Source of the DNA: Burkholderiales bacterium
Lineage (GTDB): Bacteria > Pseudomonadota > Gammaproteobacteria > Burkholderiales > Burkholderiaceae_C
Assembly (NCBI GenBank): GCA_028868305.1
Contig: JAGWUS010000011.1
Span: 1-64,000, forward strand
Reading direction: 5' to 3'
DNA length: 64,000 bases
Both the position numbers and the translations under genes were made by a program. Shown here in pieces: positions 36,549 through 45,674 of this stretch. Position 1 is the stretch's first letter. Each line of letters starts with the position of its first letter. The notes beneath the pieces were generated by a model. It saw only the letters and a list, made by a program, of their open reading frames with translations, ran no database searches and was not told where the DNA came from.

Positions 36549-38396
36549 TCTTCTCCCGCCCAGGTTCTCCATGAAGTTTTTGGCTACGAAAAGTTTCGTG
36601 GCCCGCAGCAGGCCATCGTCGACCATGTCGTGGCGGGCGGCGACGCGCTGGTGCTGATGCCCACTGGCGGCGGCAAGAGCCTGTGCTACCAGATTCCGGC
36701 CATTGTTCGCCAGCAGGCGGGCCAAGGCATCACCATCGTCGTGTCACCACTGATTGCTCTCATGCACGACCAGGTCGGTGCTCTGCATGAAGCGGGGGTC
36801 AGTGCTGCATTCCTCAACTCCACACTGAGCAGCGACGAGGCCTACCAGGTGGAGCAACGTCTGCTGCGCGGCGAGATCACCCTGCTGTATGCGGCGCCCG
36901 AGCGCATCACCACACCAAGGTTTCTGGCGCAGCTCGATTCGCTGTTCGAACGCGGACAGATCAGCCTGTTTGCCATTGACGAGGCCCATTGCGTCAGCCA
37001 GTGGGGCCACGACTTCCGCCCGGAATACCGCGCACTGACTGTGCTGCATGAGCGCTTCCCCGCTGTGCCGCGCATGGCGTTGACCGCCACCGCCGACGAC
37101 CTGACCCGCGAAGACATCCTGGAACGCCTGCAATTGCAGAATGCGCGTGCCTTTGTCAGCAGTTTTGACCGCCCCAACATCCGCTACACCATCGTGGAAA
37201 AGCGCGACAGCACACTGCAACTGCTGCGCTTTATCGAACGCGAGCATGAAGGCGAGGCCGGCATTGTCTACTGCCAGAGCCGCCGCAAGGTGGAAGACAT
37301 GGCGCAAACCCTGGTGGATGCGGGCATCAAGGCCATGCCTTACCACGCGGGCCTGGACCAGAAAGTGCGCCAGACCCACCAGGACCGGTTTTTGCGTGAA
37401 GAGGGCATGGTGATGGTGGCCACCATTGCGTTTGGCATGGGCATCGACAAACCCGATGTGCGCTTTGTGGCGCACCTGGACATGCCCAAGAACATCGAAG
37501 GCTACTACCAGGAAACCGGGCGCGCCGGGCGTGATGGCCTGGCGGCCGACGCCTGGATGGCGTATGGCTTACAGGACGTGGTGAACCAGCGCCGCATGAT
37601 CGACGAGAGCCCGGCGGGCGAGGACTTCAAACAGGTGATGCGCGGCAAACTCGATGCCCTGCTGGGTTTGGCTGAGGCGACGGATTGCCGTCGGGTGCGG
37701 CTGCTAGGCTACTTTGGTGAAAAGAGCGAACCCTGCGGCAATTGCGACAACTGCCTGAACCCACCCGCGGTATGGGACGGTACCGATGCGGCGCGCAAGC
37801 TGCTCTCCACCATCTACCGTATCCAGCAAATGAGCGGCGTCAGCTTTGGCGCCGGCCACCTGATGGACATCGTGCGGGGCAAAACTACCGAGAAAGTCAC
37901 CCAGTATGGGCATGAGACGCTGAGTACCTTCGGCATCGGTTCCAACTTCACCGAACTGCAGCTACGCGGGGTACTGCGCCAACTGATCGCCATGGGCGCG
38001 CTGGCGGTGCAAGGGGGGGAGTTCAATACCCTGCAACTCACGGCCGATTCGCGTGGGGTGCTGAAAGGGGAAGTGGCGGTGCAGCTGCGGGAATCGGTGT
38101 CGGTACCGGCTGAGCGCAAGTCCAAACGCAGTGCACGCTTGGGCGCCATGGTCAAAGCGCCGATTGCCCTGGACAGCGACGCTTTGATGCGCTATTCCGC
38201 CCTGAAAGCCTGGCGGGCCGAGGTGGCCAAGGAGCACAACCTGCCCGCCTACGTGATCTTTCACGACGCCACGCTGGCCGCCATTGCCCAAAAGGCACCC
38301 CGGTCAATGGACGACTTGCAGGGGATCAGCGGGATGGGAGCAAAGAAACTGGAAGCCTATGCGCAGGCAGTGCTGCGGGTGGTGGGGCAGGCTTAG
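36522..38396 (+). CDS. recQ: ATP-dependent DNA helicase RecQ
   Basis: A 624-residue 3'-5' helicase of DNA recombination and repair. The N-terminal helicase core has [16 protein letters not shown] (Q motif), Walker [13 protein letters not shown] (about residues 44-52), [21 protein letters not shown] (about 150-160) and [10 protein letters not shown]. The RQC domain carries the zinc Cys cluster CRRV..CGNCDNC. A C-terminal HRDC domain is visible ([33 protein letters not shown]). The ATG at 36522 lies inside a dispersed repeat and lacks a ribosome-binding site; a TTG at 36546 is an in-frame alternative that removes only repeat-derived residues. Confidence 0.93.
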   Translation: MAPNFIAILSSPAQVLHEVFGYEKFRGPQQAIVDHVVAGGDALVLMPTGGGKSLCYQIPAIVRQQAGQGITIVVSPLIALMHDQVGALHEAGVSAAFLNSTLSSDEAYQVEQRLLRGEITLLYAAPERITTPRFLAQLDSLFERGQISLFAIDEAHCVSQWGHDFRPEYRALTVLHERFPAVPRMALTATADDLTREDILERLQLQNARAFVSSFDRPNIRYTIVEKRDSTLQLLRFIEREHEGEAGIVYCQSRRKVEDMAQTLVDAGIKAMPYHAGLDQKVRQTHQDRFLREEGMVMVATIAFGMGIDKPDVRFVAHLDMPKNIEGYYQETGRAGRDGLAADAWMAYGLQDVVNQRRMIDESPAGEDFKQVMRGKLDALLGLAEATDCRRVRLLGYFGEKSEPCGNCDNCLNPPAVWDGTDAARKLLSTIYRIQQMSGVSFGAGHLMDIVRGKTTEKVTQYGHETLSTFGIGSNFTELQLRGVLRQLIAMGALAVQGGEFNTLQLTADSRGVLKGEVAVQLRESVSVPAERKSKRSARLGAMVKAPIALDSDALMRYSALKAWRAEVAKEHNLPAYVIFHDATLAAIAQKAPRSMDDLQGISGMGAKKLEAYAQAVLRVVGQA

Positions 38397-38403
38397 GCAG
38401 CGA

Positions 38404-38426
38404 CCCGCGCAGCGGCGGAGCGCGGG
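38404..38426. terminator. GC-rich hairpin between convergent genes
   Basis: CCCGCGC (38404-38410) pairs perfectly with GCGCGGG (38420-38426), 8 bases after recQ and before the 3' end of the convergent small gene. There is no T-tract. Confidence 0.35.
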
Positions 38427-38430
38427 GGCA

Positions 38431-38721
38431 TTACCTCCGGAAGCAGTTCTCGTACGACATGGCCGCACCGGTCATGGTGTTTTGCAGACGTGCGATGGCA
38501 CGGGCATGGCGCTCGCGGGTGCTGGCATTGCTGCCAGCCTGCTTATGGCGTTGCACCAGGTTTTGCAGCTTGGACCGGCAAGCATCCAGTGCGCCGGCAA
38601 AATTCAGCGCGATATAGGCCGAGTGGTCCGCATGGGTCTGACGAAACTCGTCCGACCAGTAATTGAACAACTGCCACTTGTAAGTGCCCTTTTCGGGTAC
38701 TTGAATCACGTCTTTGTGCAT
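38431..38721 (-). CDS. Hypothetical protein, 96 residues
   Basis: I do not recognise this protein. It starts MHKDVIQVPEKGTYKWQLFN, has a basic helical centre (CRSKLQNLVQRHKQ) and ends AMSYENCFRR. It is predicted soluble and cytoplasmic. I chose the Met at 38721; the frame extends to 38754. It is convergent with recQ. Bases 38722-38881 upstream contain no recognisable gene. Confidence 0.45.
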   Translation of the reverse strand: MHKDVIQVPEKGTYKWQLFNYWSDEFRQTHADHSAYIALNFAGALDACRSKLQNLVQRHKQAGSNASTRERHARAIARLQNTMTGAAMSYENCFRR

Positions 38722-38881
38722 ATAGTCAGTGCAAAGGTGGATCAATGGATGCATCTGGACGAACCGGCCTCATTTCCAACAACCTGGCGTTTTTTGCATC
38801 CGCCGGAGGATATGACGCGTCAGCATCGGTTACGGTTGACACTGGTCATCAAATATTACGGTTTGGTTACGGGAGTCCCCT

Positions 38882-39544
38882 TCAACCCTCCGGCGCAGCC
38901 GGCGCCACTACTGTTAAAAAACCCATGCCTTGGGCATCGCGGACCTCCGGTTTGATGCAGTGTTCCGCCTCCAACTGGTCCAGGTCCGCCAGACGCGTTG
39001 CCAGGGCCACAGAGTGCGCCTGCCTGTCGCCGGCACAGGCTTCGGTCACAAACAACGCCTCACGTTGCGTGCGTGTCAGGGGCTTGAACTGGATTTTGAA
39101 GGTGAAACGCCGCAATGCCCCCTGGACGATGCGGTCCATCAAGTTGGTCGTGCAGATGAAATTGCTGGCACACCTTCCAGCGTCTTGCGCACCAAGCCCT
39201 CGCGCGCGCCAGGCGGTGGCGATTTGAGCTCCAGGTGGTAGGCAAAACGCCGGCGGAAATCAGGTTTTCGACCAGCCCGATCCATTCCAGTCGGGAGTCC
39301 GCGCGCAGGGCTTCACCCAACTCCTGGGCGTCGACACCAGCAACTTCGGCCACGGCGGCAAACGCCTCAGGGCGTGGTTGACCTTGAAGTCGACCAGGAT
39401 GCTGCGCATATCCCGCTGGTAGCGCACCAGCGTGCCGCACAGCAACAGTGCACATTCGGCCTTGTTTAGTTGCAGAAAACCAGCCAGTGCATTGATGTTT
39501 TTTCCACTGGGGTGGGCTACTTTTTGAGTGCATGGCTTAGCCAT
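38882..39544 (-). pseudogene. Decayed AAA-family ATPase
   Basis: Two frames together recover parts of one AAA protein. From 39544, MAKPCTQK..INALAGFLQL and AECALLLCGTLVRYQRDM give the N-terminal part; a shift leads to PEAFAAVAEVAGVDAQELGE and LEWIGLVENLIS, and then to the C-terminal block 39142-38882 (MDRIVQGALRRFTFKIQFKP, then GDRQAHSVALATRLADLD, EAEHCIKPEVR). GALRRFTFKI is the AAA post-sensor arginine region. Walker A and B are missing and there are several frameshifts and gaps, so the gene is non-functional. It probably formed a pair with the gene before it, whose stop it overlaps. Confidence 0.6.
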
Positions 39545-39835
39545 TCGGCCGTGACGGCCAGTACAGTGATCAGGTCCTTGGGCTGGTCCTTGGCGTAATC
39601 ATCCCAAAAAAAAGAACAGCGTGGCCTCGTCCTGCGTTCCACGCCAGACCAAGTGCCTGCCCGCCAAACCCACAACCCCGCTGAAATCGCGGCGCACATT
39701 AAAAGCTGCCCCCTGGCGGGCAGCCAGCGTGAGTACAAAATGCGAGCACATCAGGTCCAGTACCGGCGCCTCCATCAGGCCCGGAGAGGAAATAGGGTAC
39801 CCGCCGACGGGCTGGAACAGCGAACGCCTGGCCAT
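39517..39835 (-). pseudogene. Small conserved-looking gene broken at an A8 run
   Basis: From 39835 one frame gives MARRSLFQPVGGYPIS, APVLDLMCSHFVLTLAARQG, GLAGRHLVWRGTQDEATLFF. The sense continues in another frame as WDDYAKDQPKDLITVL, AVTAEWLSHALKK up to the stop at 39517. The switch falls at a homopolymer (eight A on the plus strand, near 39604-39611). Fixing one base would give a protein of about 105 residues. It is either a real decay or a sequencing slip. The function is unknown; it overlaps the AAA remnant. Confidence 0.5.
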
Positions 39836-39940
39836 TCAATGCCTGCGGCACAACGTTGTGCGGGTCCACCCTAACCCAGCTTCGCGCCGGATGGAAGTAC
39901 CCGGCCCCATTTTTTATCTGAATCCCTTCACAATGCGGCC

Positions 39941-41140
39941 ATGCTTGAATACAACGATATCGTCCATGCCGGACAACGGCTATCGGGCCACGTGCTCCAC
40001 ACACCCTGTGTCGCTTCGCAGACCCTGTCCGAGATCACCGGTGCACAGGTTTTCCTGAAGTTCGAAAACCTGCAGTTCACCGCATCTTTCAAGGAACGCG
40101 GCGCCTGCAATAAGCTCTCGCAGCTCACACCCGCGCAATCGGCGCGGGGGGTGATTGCCATGAGCGCCGGCAACCATGCCCAGGGTGTGGCCTACCACGC
40201 GCATCGCCTGGGTCTGCGGGCCGTGATTGTGATGCCGCGCTTCACGCCCGGCGTGAAGGTGGAACGCACCCGCGGCTTTGGCGCCGAAGTCATTCTCCAT
40301 GGCGACTCGCTGGACGAGGCGCGCAGCCACGCCCAGGAACTTGCAGCAGCGCAACAACTCACCTTTGTGCACCCCTACGACGACGAAGCTATCGTGGCGG
40401 GCCAGGGTACCGTTGCCATGGAGATGCTGGAGCAGGTGCCGGACCTGGACACCCTGATCGTTGCGGTGGGCGGTGGCGGTTTGATTGCGGGCATGGCCAC
40501 GGCGGCCCGGGCGTTGCGTCCGGCACTCGAAATCGTTGGTGTGCAGTCGGCAAGTTTTCCGGCGATGTACAACGCAGTCAAGGGCACGCACTACCCGCAA
40601 GGCACCAGCACCATTGCTGAAGGCATCGCGGTGGGTACCCCGGGGCGCATTACCCTGGAAATCATCAAATCCCGGGTCGATGACATGGTTCTGGTGGAAG
40701 ATGGCGATATCGAGCAGGCCCTGGTGATGTTGATGGAGGTGGAAAAGACACTGGTCGAAGGTGCAGGGGCGGCTGGGCTTGCAGCGTTGCTGAAGTACCC
40801 TGAACGGTTCAGGGGCAAGCGCGTGGGTCTGGTCCTGTGTGGCGGCAATATTGACCCACTGTTGCTGGCCGCCATTATTCAGCGCGGCATGGTGCGCGCA
40901 GGCCGGCTTGCCCGCATACGGGTAAGCGCCCGCGACGTACCCGGTTCCCTGGCCCGGATCACGGCCACAGTGGCCGAAGCGGGCGCCAACATCGACGAGG
41001 TCCACCACCAGCGGGCATTCACCGCGTTGTCAGCCCAGAACGTCGAGATCGAGCTGGTGGTGCAAACCCGGGGACACGCCCATGTGACCGAGGTACTCGG
41101 TGTACTCAAGAGCACCGGGTTTGATGCCAAGCTGGTCTAG
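39941..41140 (+). CDS. Threonine ammonia-lyase (catabolic type with C-terminal ACT-like domain)
   Basis: A 399-residue PLP enzyme that deaminates L-threonine to 2-oxobutanoate. The PLP lysine is in TASFKERGACNKL (about residue 51), the substrate Asn loop is SAGNHAQGVA, and the phosphate-binding loop is VGGGGLIAG (about residues 178-186). The ACT-like regulatory region (about 325-399) starts RIRVSARDVPGSLARI. The length fits the short TdcB/ilvA1-like form with one ACT domain, not the 500-residue biosynthetic IlvA, so either anaplerotic or isoleucine roles are possible. It is divergent from the decayed genes and followed by a small membrane protein gene. Confidence 0.88.
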   Translation: MLEYNDIVHAGQRLSGHVLHTPCVASQTLSEITGAQVFLKFENLQFTASFKERGACNKLSQLTPAQSARGVIAMSAGNHAQGVAYHAHRLGLRAVIVMPRFTPGVKVERTRGFGAEVILHGDSLDEARSHAQELAAAQQLTFVHPYDDEAIVAGQGTVAMEMLEQVPDLDTLIVAVGGGGLIAGMATAARALRPALEIVGVQSASFPAMYNAVKGTHYPQGTSTIAEGIAVGTPGRITLEIIKSRVDDMVLVEDGDIEQALVMLMEVEKTLVEGAGAAGLAALLKYPERFRGKRVGLVLCGGNIDPLLLAAIIQRGMVRAGRLARIRVSARDVPGSLARITATVAEAGANIDEVHHQRAFTALSAQNVEIELVVQTRGHAHVTEVLGVLKSTGFDAKLV

Positions 41141-41188
41141 CAGCTAAAATCGTGCCCGATTACTCTCATACAACCTGAAGGAAACACC

Positions 41189-41329
41189 ATGTCCGCCCCC
41201 GCACACCACACCGATGGCCACGAAGTTGATCCCGTTGAAGCGATCGTGCCGCTGATTCCCCTGGTGTTGCCTATCGTGGGCGGCGTGCTGATCTTCCTGC
41301 TGGCCTTCATCGCCGTATCGATGGCCTGA
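41189..41329 (+). CDS. 46-residue single-helix membrane protein
   Basis: A short ORF (ATG 41189, TGA 41327-41329). The N-terminus is His/Asp-rich (MSAPAHHTDGHEVDP), followed by one hydrophobic helix (about residues 22-45, PLVLPIVGGVLIFLLAFIAV). GAAGGAAA precedes the start by about 6 bases. The HH/H/H pattern before a helix recalls small cytochrome-oxidase-associated peptides, but no such genes are near, so the role is open. It lies 48 bases after the threonine lyase and 48 before the peroxidase gene. Confidence 0.6.
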   Translation: MSAPAHHTDGHEVDPVEAIVPLIPLVLPIVGGVLIFLLAFIAVSMA

Positions 41330-41377
41330 GGGCCTCACCGCAAAACATTCGGGTGTACTTGTTACCCGTGTTGCAAC

Positions 41378-41959
41378 ATGTGGTTGAGAGCCTTTGCACT
41401 TGCGTCATGCGCGTTGGGGTTCACGCCCATCGTCCCGGCAGCGCCAGCGGTGCACGGCATGGTTGCCAACGCAACATGCCCGGTAATCTTGCAAAAAACC
41501 TTTCCCCGCCTGCAAGACGAAACACCACAGAACCTTTGCCAGTACGCTGGCAAAGTGGTCATGGTGGTCAACACCGCCAGTTACTGCGGTTTCACCCGTC
41601 AGTATGAAGGGCTGGAAAAGCTCTACGCCAGGCACGTTTCGCAAGGCCTGGTTGTATTGGGCTTTCCCAGCAACGACTTTGGCCAGCAGGAACCCGGCGA
41701 CAGCAAACAGATCGCCGACTTCTGCTTCAACACCTATGGTGTGAAATTTCCCATGTTCGGGAAATCCGTGGTCCAGGGCAGCCATGCCAACGCCCTGTAC
41801 CGCGAACTGATACAGGCCACCGGCCAAGAACCGCGCTGGAACTTTCACAAGTACCTGATCGACCGCAAGGGCAAGGTACTGGCCAGTTATCCCAGCGAAA
41901 CCGCACCAGAGGATCCCCGACTGGTCGCCGACATCAAGCGGGCACTCGCTGTGCCCTGA
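41378..41959 (+). CDS. Glutathione peroxidase-family protein, exported
   Basis: A 193-residue thiol peroxidase. It has a signal peptide (ALASCALGFTPIVPAAPA, about residues 8-25), so it is probably periplasmic. The active-site motif VNTASYCGFTRQYEGLEKLY holds the peroxidatic Cys. The partner motifs GFPSNDFGQQEPG (Gln) and WNFHKYLIDRKG (Trp and Asn) are present, completing the tetrad. The resolving Cys is likely in IADFCFNTYG. It is expected to use thioredoxin or glutathione. It is probably transcribed with the preceding small gene. Confidence 0.88.
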   Translation: MWLRAFALASCALGFTPIVPAAPAVHGMVANATCPVILQKTFPRLQDETPQNLCQYAGKVVMVVNTASYCGFTRQYEGLEKLYARHVSQGLVVLGFPSNDFGQQEPGDSKQIADFCFNTYGVKFPMFGKSVVQGSHANALYRELIQATGQEPRWNFHKYLIDRKGKVLASYPSETAPEDPRLVADIKRALAVP

Positions 41960-42116
41960 CCCTACTTCCCCACCAGCAGCGCCCAAGACAACGCATAACG
42001 TCATGCGATTTTTGCATATCTTTTGCCTGTAATCGCTTTGTAACTTGGGTACCAGTTCTTAAAATTGGCACCCCAGCCGTTTGGGCAGCCCGATTCAGCC
42101 AGCTTTCGAAGGTGTT

Positions 42117-42145
42117 TATCCAAAGTGTGTGGCGCGCTTTGGATA
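42117..42145 (+). promoter_or_regulatory. Perfect inverted repeat in the pckG leader
   Basis: TATCCAAAG (42117-42125) and CTTTGGATA (42137-42145) are perfect 9-bp inverted repeats around an 11-base loop, ending 28 bases before the pckG start. It may be a regulator site or an mRNA hairpin controlling PEP carboxykinase. Nothing else in 41960-42116 stands out. Confidence 0.5.
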
Positions 42146-42173
42146 GACGATTTTCAAACTTAGGAGCTTTCCC

Positions 42174-44066
42174 ATGAACTCACCGGTAATGCAGGGCCTG
42201 ACTATCAACGCGCCCAGCTACGTCAAAAACGCCAAGCTGATGGCCTGGGTGGCCGAAATGGCTGCACTCACCAAGCCCGCCTCCATCTACTGGTGCGACG
42301 GCTCCGACGAAGAGTACCAGCGCCTGTGCCAGCAACTGGTCGACGCCGGCACCTTCAAAAAGCTCAATCCCGCCAAGCGCCCCAACTCCTTTTTGGCCTG
42401 CTCTGACCCCAGCGACGTGGCCCGCGTGGAAGACCGCACCTTCATCTGCAGCGAGAAAAAGGAAAACGCCGGCCCAACCAACAACTGGATGGCGCCGGCC
42501 GACATGCGCGCCCTGCTGCAAACCGGCAAAGACGGCCAGAAGGCCCTGTTTGATGGTTGCATGGCAGGCCGCACCATGTACGTGGTGCCATTCTCCATGG
42601 GCCCACTGGGCTCGCACATTGCCCACATTGGCATTGAACTGACCGACAGCGCATACGTAGCTGTCAATCAGAAGATCATGACCCGCATGGGCAAGGCCGT
42701 TTTTGACGTGCTCGGCAGCAACGGGGACTTCGTGCCCTGCATGCACACTGTGGGCGCCCCGCTGGCCCAGGGCGAAACCGACAAAACCGCCTGGCCATGC
42801 AACCCCACCACCAAGTACATCGTGCATTACCCAGAGACACGCGAAATCTGGTCCTACGGCTCCGGCTACGGCGGCAACGCACTGCTGGGCAAGAAGTGCT
42901 TTGCGCTGCGTATCGCCTCTAACATGGGTCGCGACCAGGGCTGGCTGGCCGAACACATGCTGATTCTGGGCGTGACCAACCCCCAGGGCAAGAAATACCA
43001 CGTGGCGGCGGCCTTCCCCAGCGCCTGTGGCAAGACCAACTTTTCCATGCTGGTTCCACCAGAGGCGGGCTTTGCCGGCTGGAAAGTCACCACCATCGGT
43101 GACGACATCGCTTGGATCAAACCCCATGCCGACGGCAAGATGTACGCCATCAACCCCGAAGCCGGCTACTTTGGCGTGGCCCCTGGCACCAACATGCACA
43201 CCAACCCCAACTGCATGCGCTCGCTGGACAAGAACGTCATCTTCACCAATGTGGCGTTGACTGACGACGGCGACGTGTGGTGGGAAGGCATGGAAAAGGA
43301 CGGCGGCGGCGTGCCCGAGCACCTGATCGACTGGCAGGGCAAGGATTGGACCCCGCAGATCGCCAAAGAAACCGGCGCCAAGGCTGCCCACCCCAACTCC
43401 CGTTTCACGGTGGCTGCCACCAACAACCCTGCACTGGATCCCCAGTGGGACGACGCCAACGGCGTGGCCATTGACGCGTTCATCTTCGGCGGCCGCCGCT
43501 CCACTACGGTGCCGCTGGTGACCGAAGCCCGCACCTGGATGGAAGGCGTCTACATGGCGGCCACCATGGGCTCCGAAACCACGGCTGCCGCCTTTGGCGC
43601 CCAAGGCGTTGTGCGCCGCGATCCGTTTGCCATGCTGCCGTTCTGCGGCTACAACATGAGCGACTACTTCCAGCATTGGCTGGACATGGAACACAAGTTG
43701 GAAAGCATGGGCCACACCCTGCCCAAGATCTACTGCGTCAACTGGTTCCGCAAGGGCGACGACGGCAAATTTGTCTGGCCCGGCTATGGCGACAACATGC
43801 GCGTGCTGAAGTGGATGATCGACCGCATCGAAGGCAAGGCCACCGGTACTGAAAATGGCTTCGGCGTGAGCCCTGCCTACTCCGACATCAACTGGACTGG
43901 TCTGGACTTCAGCCAGGCCCAGTTTGACAGTGTGACCAGCCTTGACAAGGCCGCGTGGAAGCAGGAATTTGCCCTGCACAACGAACTGTTCACCCAACTG
44001 GCCTACCATTTACCCAAAGAGCTCGAAGAGACAAAAGCCAAACTGGAAGCAAGCCTGACCGCCTGA
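42174..44066 (+). CDS. pckG: Phosphoenolpyruvate carboxykinase (GTP)
   Basis: A 630-residue gluconeogenic enzyme converting oxaloacetate to PEP with GTP. Motifs: [20 protein letters not shown], the P-loop [14 protein letters not shown] (about residues 280-290), the metal-binding [10 protein letters not shown], and [14 protein letters not shown]. The length and the conserved Cys in the loop fit the GTP class, not the ATP class. The start follows TTAGGAGCTTTCCC. It is a single gene with a strong terminator after it and a hairpin in its leader. Confidence 0.95.
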   Translation: MNSPVMQGLTINAPSYVKNAKLMAWVAEMAALTKPASIYWCDGSDEEYQRLCQQLVDAGTFKKLNPAKRPNSFLACSDPSDVARVEDRTFICSEKKENAGPTNNWMAPADMRALLQTGKDGQKALFDGCMAGRTMYVVPFSMGPLGSHIAHIGIELTDSAYVAVNQKIMTRMGKAVFDVLGSNGDFVPCMHTVGAPLAQGETDKTAWPCNPTTKYIVHYPETREIWSYGSGYGGNALLGKKCFALRIASNMGRDQGWLAEHMLILGVTNPQGKKYHVAAAFPSACGKTNFSMLVPPEAGFAGWKVTTIGDDIAWIKPHADGKMYAINPEAGYFGVAPGTNMHTNPNCMRSLDKNVIFTNVALTDDGDVWWEGMEKDGGGVPEHLIDWQGKDWTPQIAKETGAKAAHPNSRFTVAATNNPALDPQWDDANGVAIDAFIFGGRRSTTVPLVTEARTWMEGVYMAATMGSETTAAAFGAQGVVRRDPFAMLPFCGYNMSDYFQHWLDMEHKLESMGHTLPKIYCVNWFRKGDDGKFVWPGYGDNMRVLKWMIDRIEGKATGTENGFGVSPAYSDINWTGLDFSQAQFDSVTSLDKAAWKQEFALHNELFTQLAYHLPKELEETKAKLEASLTA

Positions 44067-44081
44067 TTTCAGATAACAAGT

Positions 44082-44112
44082 AAAAAAGCCACCGCGTGCG
44101 GTGGCTTTTTTT
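44082..44112 (+). terminator. Rho-independent terminator of pckG
   Basis: GCCACCGC-GT-GCGGTGGC (44088-44105) is an 8-bp perfect stem with a 2-base spacer, followed by T7 and preceded by an A-run. It can also serve the convergent gene at 44131. Confidence 0.9.
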
Positions 44113-44130
44113 ATTGGAAAAAATTAAAAA

Positions 44131-44568
44131 TCAGCGGGAAGCAGAACCCAGTGTGTCAAAGGGCAGTTCCTCTTCGCTGTTGCGCATCCAGGCCACCTGC
44201 AACTCGGCCATGAGGCGAGGATCGGCCTTGGCATGCTCCCACATCACTCCGTCCTGACGGCGCAATGCAGAAGCGCGAGCCCGGCGGCTGTACACAGACG
44301 CCAGCGCCGAGGTCACCTGGCGCAGTGGAGGTGCCAACAATGCCAGCGCCGCAAAAGCGACCGTCCACAGTGCCACCCAGCCAGCGAGCAGATGGCCATC
44401 AGCCCAGGTGCTGATCACCTGGTCGGCAACCACCAGCAAGGCCGCCATCACAGCCGCCAGCAACATGCCGGCCAGTGTGCGGGAGCCCTCAGTGTCCTTG
44501 CTCAGCCCGGTGGGGGCAGTCGCAGAAGCGGGGGAAGATGCAAATAAAGGTTGCGCAATACGAGCCAT
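44131..44568 (-). CDS. Small inner-membrane protein of unknown function
   Basis: A 145-residue protein starting MARIAQPLFASSPASAT. Two membrane helices are seen (about residues 35-54, LAGMLLAAVMAALLVVADQV, and 62-82, AGWVALWTVAFAALALLAPP), followed by a charged cytoplasmic tail ending EEELPFDTLGSASR. I know no named family. The Met at 44568 is preceded by AAGGAGT, so the longer frame to 44676 is not used. It is divergent from a LysR regulator, which may control it. Confidence 0.65.
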   Translation of the reverse strand: MARIAQPLFASSPASATAPTGLSKDTEGSRTLAGMLLAAVMAALLVVADQVISTWADGHLLAGWVALWTVAFAALALLAPPLRQVTSALASVYSRRARASALRRQDGVMWEHAKADPRLMAELQVAWMRNSEEELPFDTLGSASR

Positions 44569-44659
44569 GGTTAACTCCTTGGACAAACTAACGGAAAGCG
44601 GATTCGGTGAAAACATAGGGCGAATACTAGGGTTTTTACTAATACTATTCAACTTTATG

Positions 44660-44683
44660 TTAGTGATGCAATACATTCACTAA
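44660..44683. promoter_or_regulatory. Candidate LysR-type operator in a divergent gap
   Basis: TTAGTG (44660-44665) and CACTAA (44678-44683), spacer 12, form a perfect dyad 15 bases before the LysR gene. The position suggests autoregulation. Confidence 0.4.
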
Positions 44684-44697
44684 ATCTATAATTGGCC

Positions 44698-45654
44698 ATG
44701 TCACCCCTCAATCTGCGCACTTTTGACCTCAACCTGCTCAAGGTATTTGATGCGGTCATGGCCGAGCGCAGCCTCACCCGCGCGGCGCACCATCTGGCGC
44801 TGACCCAGCCCGCCGTTAGCAATGCCCTGCGCCGCTTGCGTGATGCGCTGGGGGATGAATTGCTCATGCGCAAGGGGCGCGGCCTGGAACCCACCGTGCG
44901 CGCGCTGGAGCTGTGGCCAGCGGTGCAGGAGGCACTGCAAAACTTGCAAAACGCGCTCGCACCCAGCGTTTTTGCGCCCGCAACGGCCACCACGTCGTTT
45001 GTACTCACCATGGCCGATGCCACCGCGGCGGAGCTCATGCCCGGCCTGGTTGACGTCATTACCCGTGAAGCGCCCGGTGTGACCCTGCGGGTGGTTCCCC
45101 TGACCACCCGCGATCCACGCCGCCTGCTGGACGAAGGGCAGGCCGATCTGGCCATTGGCCATTTTCCAGCCGTGCTGAGCGACCTGACCGCACGGGCACA
45201 GTCCGGCGAGCAGGTTTCCTATCTGCACCACCGCCTCTTTGCTGGCGACTATGTCTGCGTAATGCGCAAGGACCACCCCCTGGCCCAAAGACCGCTGACG
45301 CTGGACCACTACTGCGCCGCACGCCACATGCTGGTGAGCTTCTCGGGGCGGGCCTTTGGTTTCGTCGACGAAGCCTTGAGTCTGCTGCACCGCACCCGGC
45401 CGGTGGTGCTCACCGTCAACCAGTTTTTCACCGCCGGCAAGGTGGTAGCCCACTCGGACCTGCTCACCGTCTTGCCCCGCCACTTCGTGAACGTCACCGG
45501 ATTCGAAGACCAACTGGTGCAGCGTGAATTGCCGTTTGTGGTGCCCCCGATTCAGGTGGACGCACTATGGCACCAGCGACAGGATGGCTCCAGCGCCCAT
45601 GCCTGGTTGCGCGCCCAGGTCGCGGCACTGGCCAGCAGGGCTTTTCCGGCCTGA
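44698..45654 (+). CDS. LysR-family transcriptional regulator (NodD/LinR-like)
   Basis: A 318-residue LysR protein. The N-terminal winged helix-turn-helix (residues about 5-65) reads LRTFDLNLLKVFDAVMAERS, LTRAAHHLALTQPAVSNALR. The effector domain spans about 95-310. The opening FDLNLLKVFDAV is typical of the NodD/LinR/PcpR-type subgroup that often responds to aromatic inducers, but no aromatic-degradation genes lie nearby. It is followed by a phosphoesterase gene after 20 bases on the same strand. The divergent membrane protein at 44131 is a possible target. Confidence 0.87.
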   Translation: MSPLNLRTFDLNLLKVFDAVMAERSLTRAAHHLALTQPAVSNALRRLRDALGDELLMRKGRGLEPTVRALELWPAVQEALQNLQNALAPSVFAPATATTSFVLTMADATAAELMPGLVDVITREAPGVTLRVVPLTTRDPRRLLDEGQADLAIGHFPAVLSDLTARAQSGEQVSYLHHRLFAGDYVCVMRKDHPLAQRPLTLDHYCAARHMLVSFSGRAFGFVDEALSLLHRTRPVVLTVNQFFTAGKVVAHSDLLTVLPRHFVNVTGFEDQLVQRELPFVVPPIQVDALWHQRQDGSSAHAWLRAQVAALASRAFPA

Positions 45655-45674
45655 GCCCACAGCATACTCCCCGC

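Noticed and set aside
38745-39227. Plus-strand frame of 160 residues over the AAA remnant
   Set aside because: Composition is not protein-like, and the minus strand gives recognisable AAA segments.
42180-44009. 609-residue open frame antisense to pckG
   Set aside because: A shadow frame of a GC-rich gene: repetitive His/Gly/Val composition, no motifs, while the plus strand encodes PEP carboxykinase with all its motifs.
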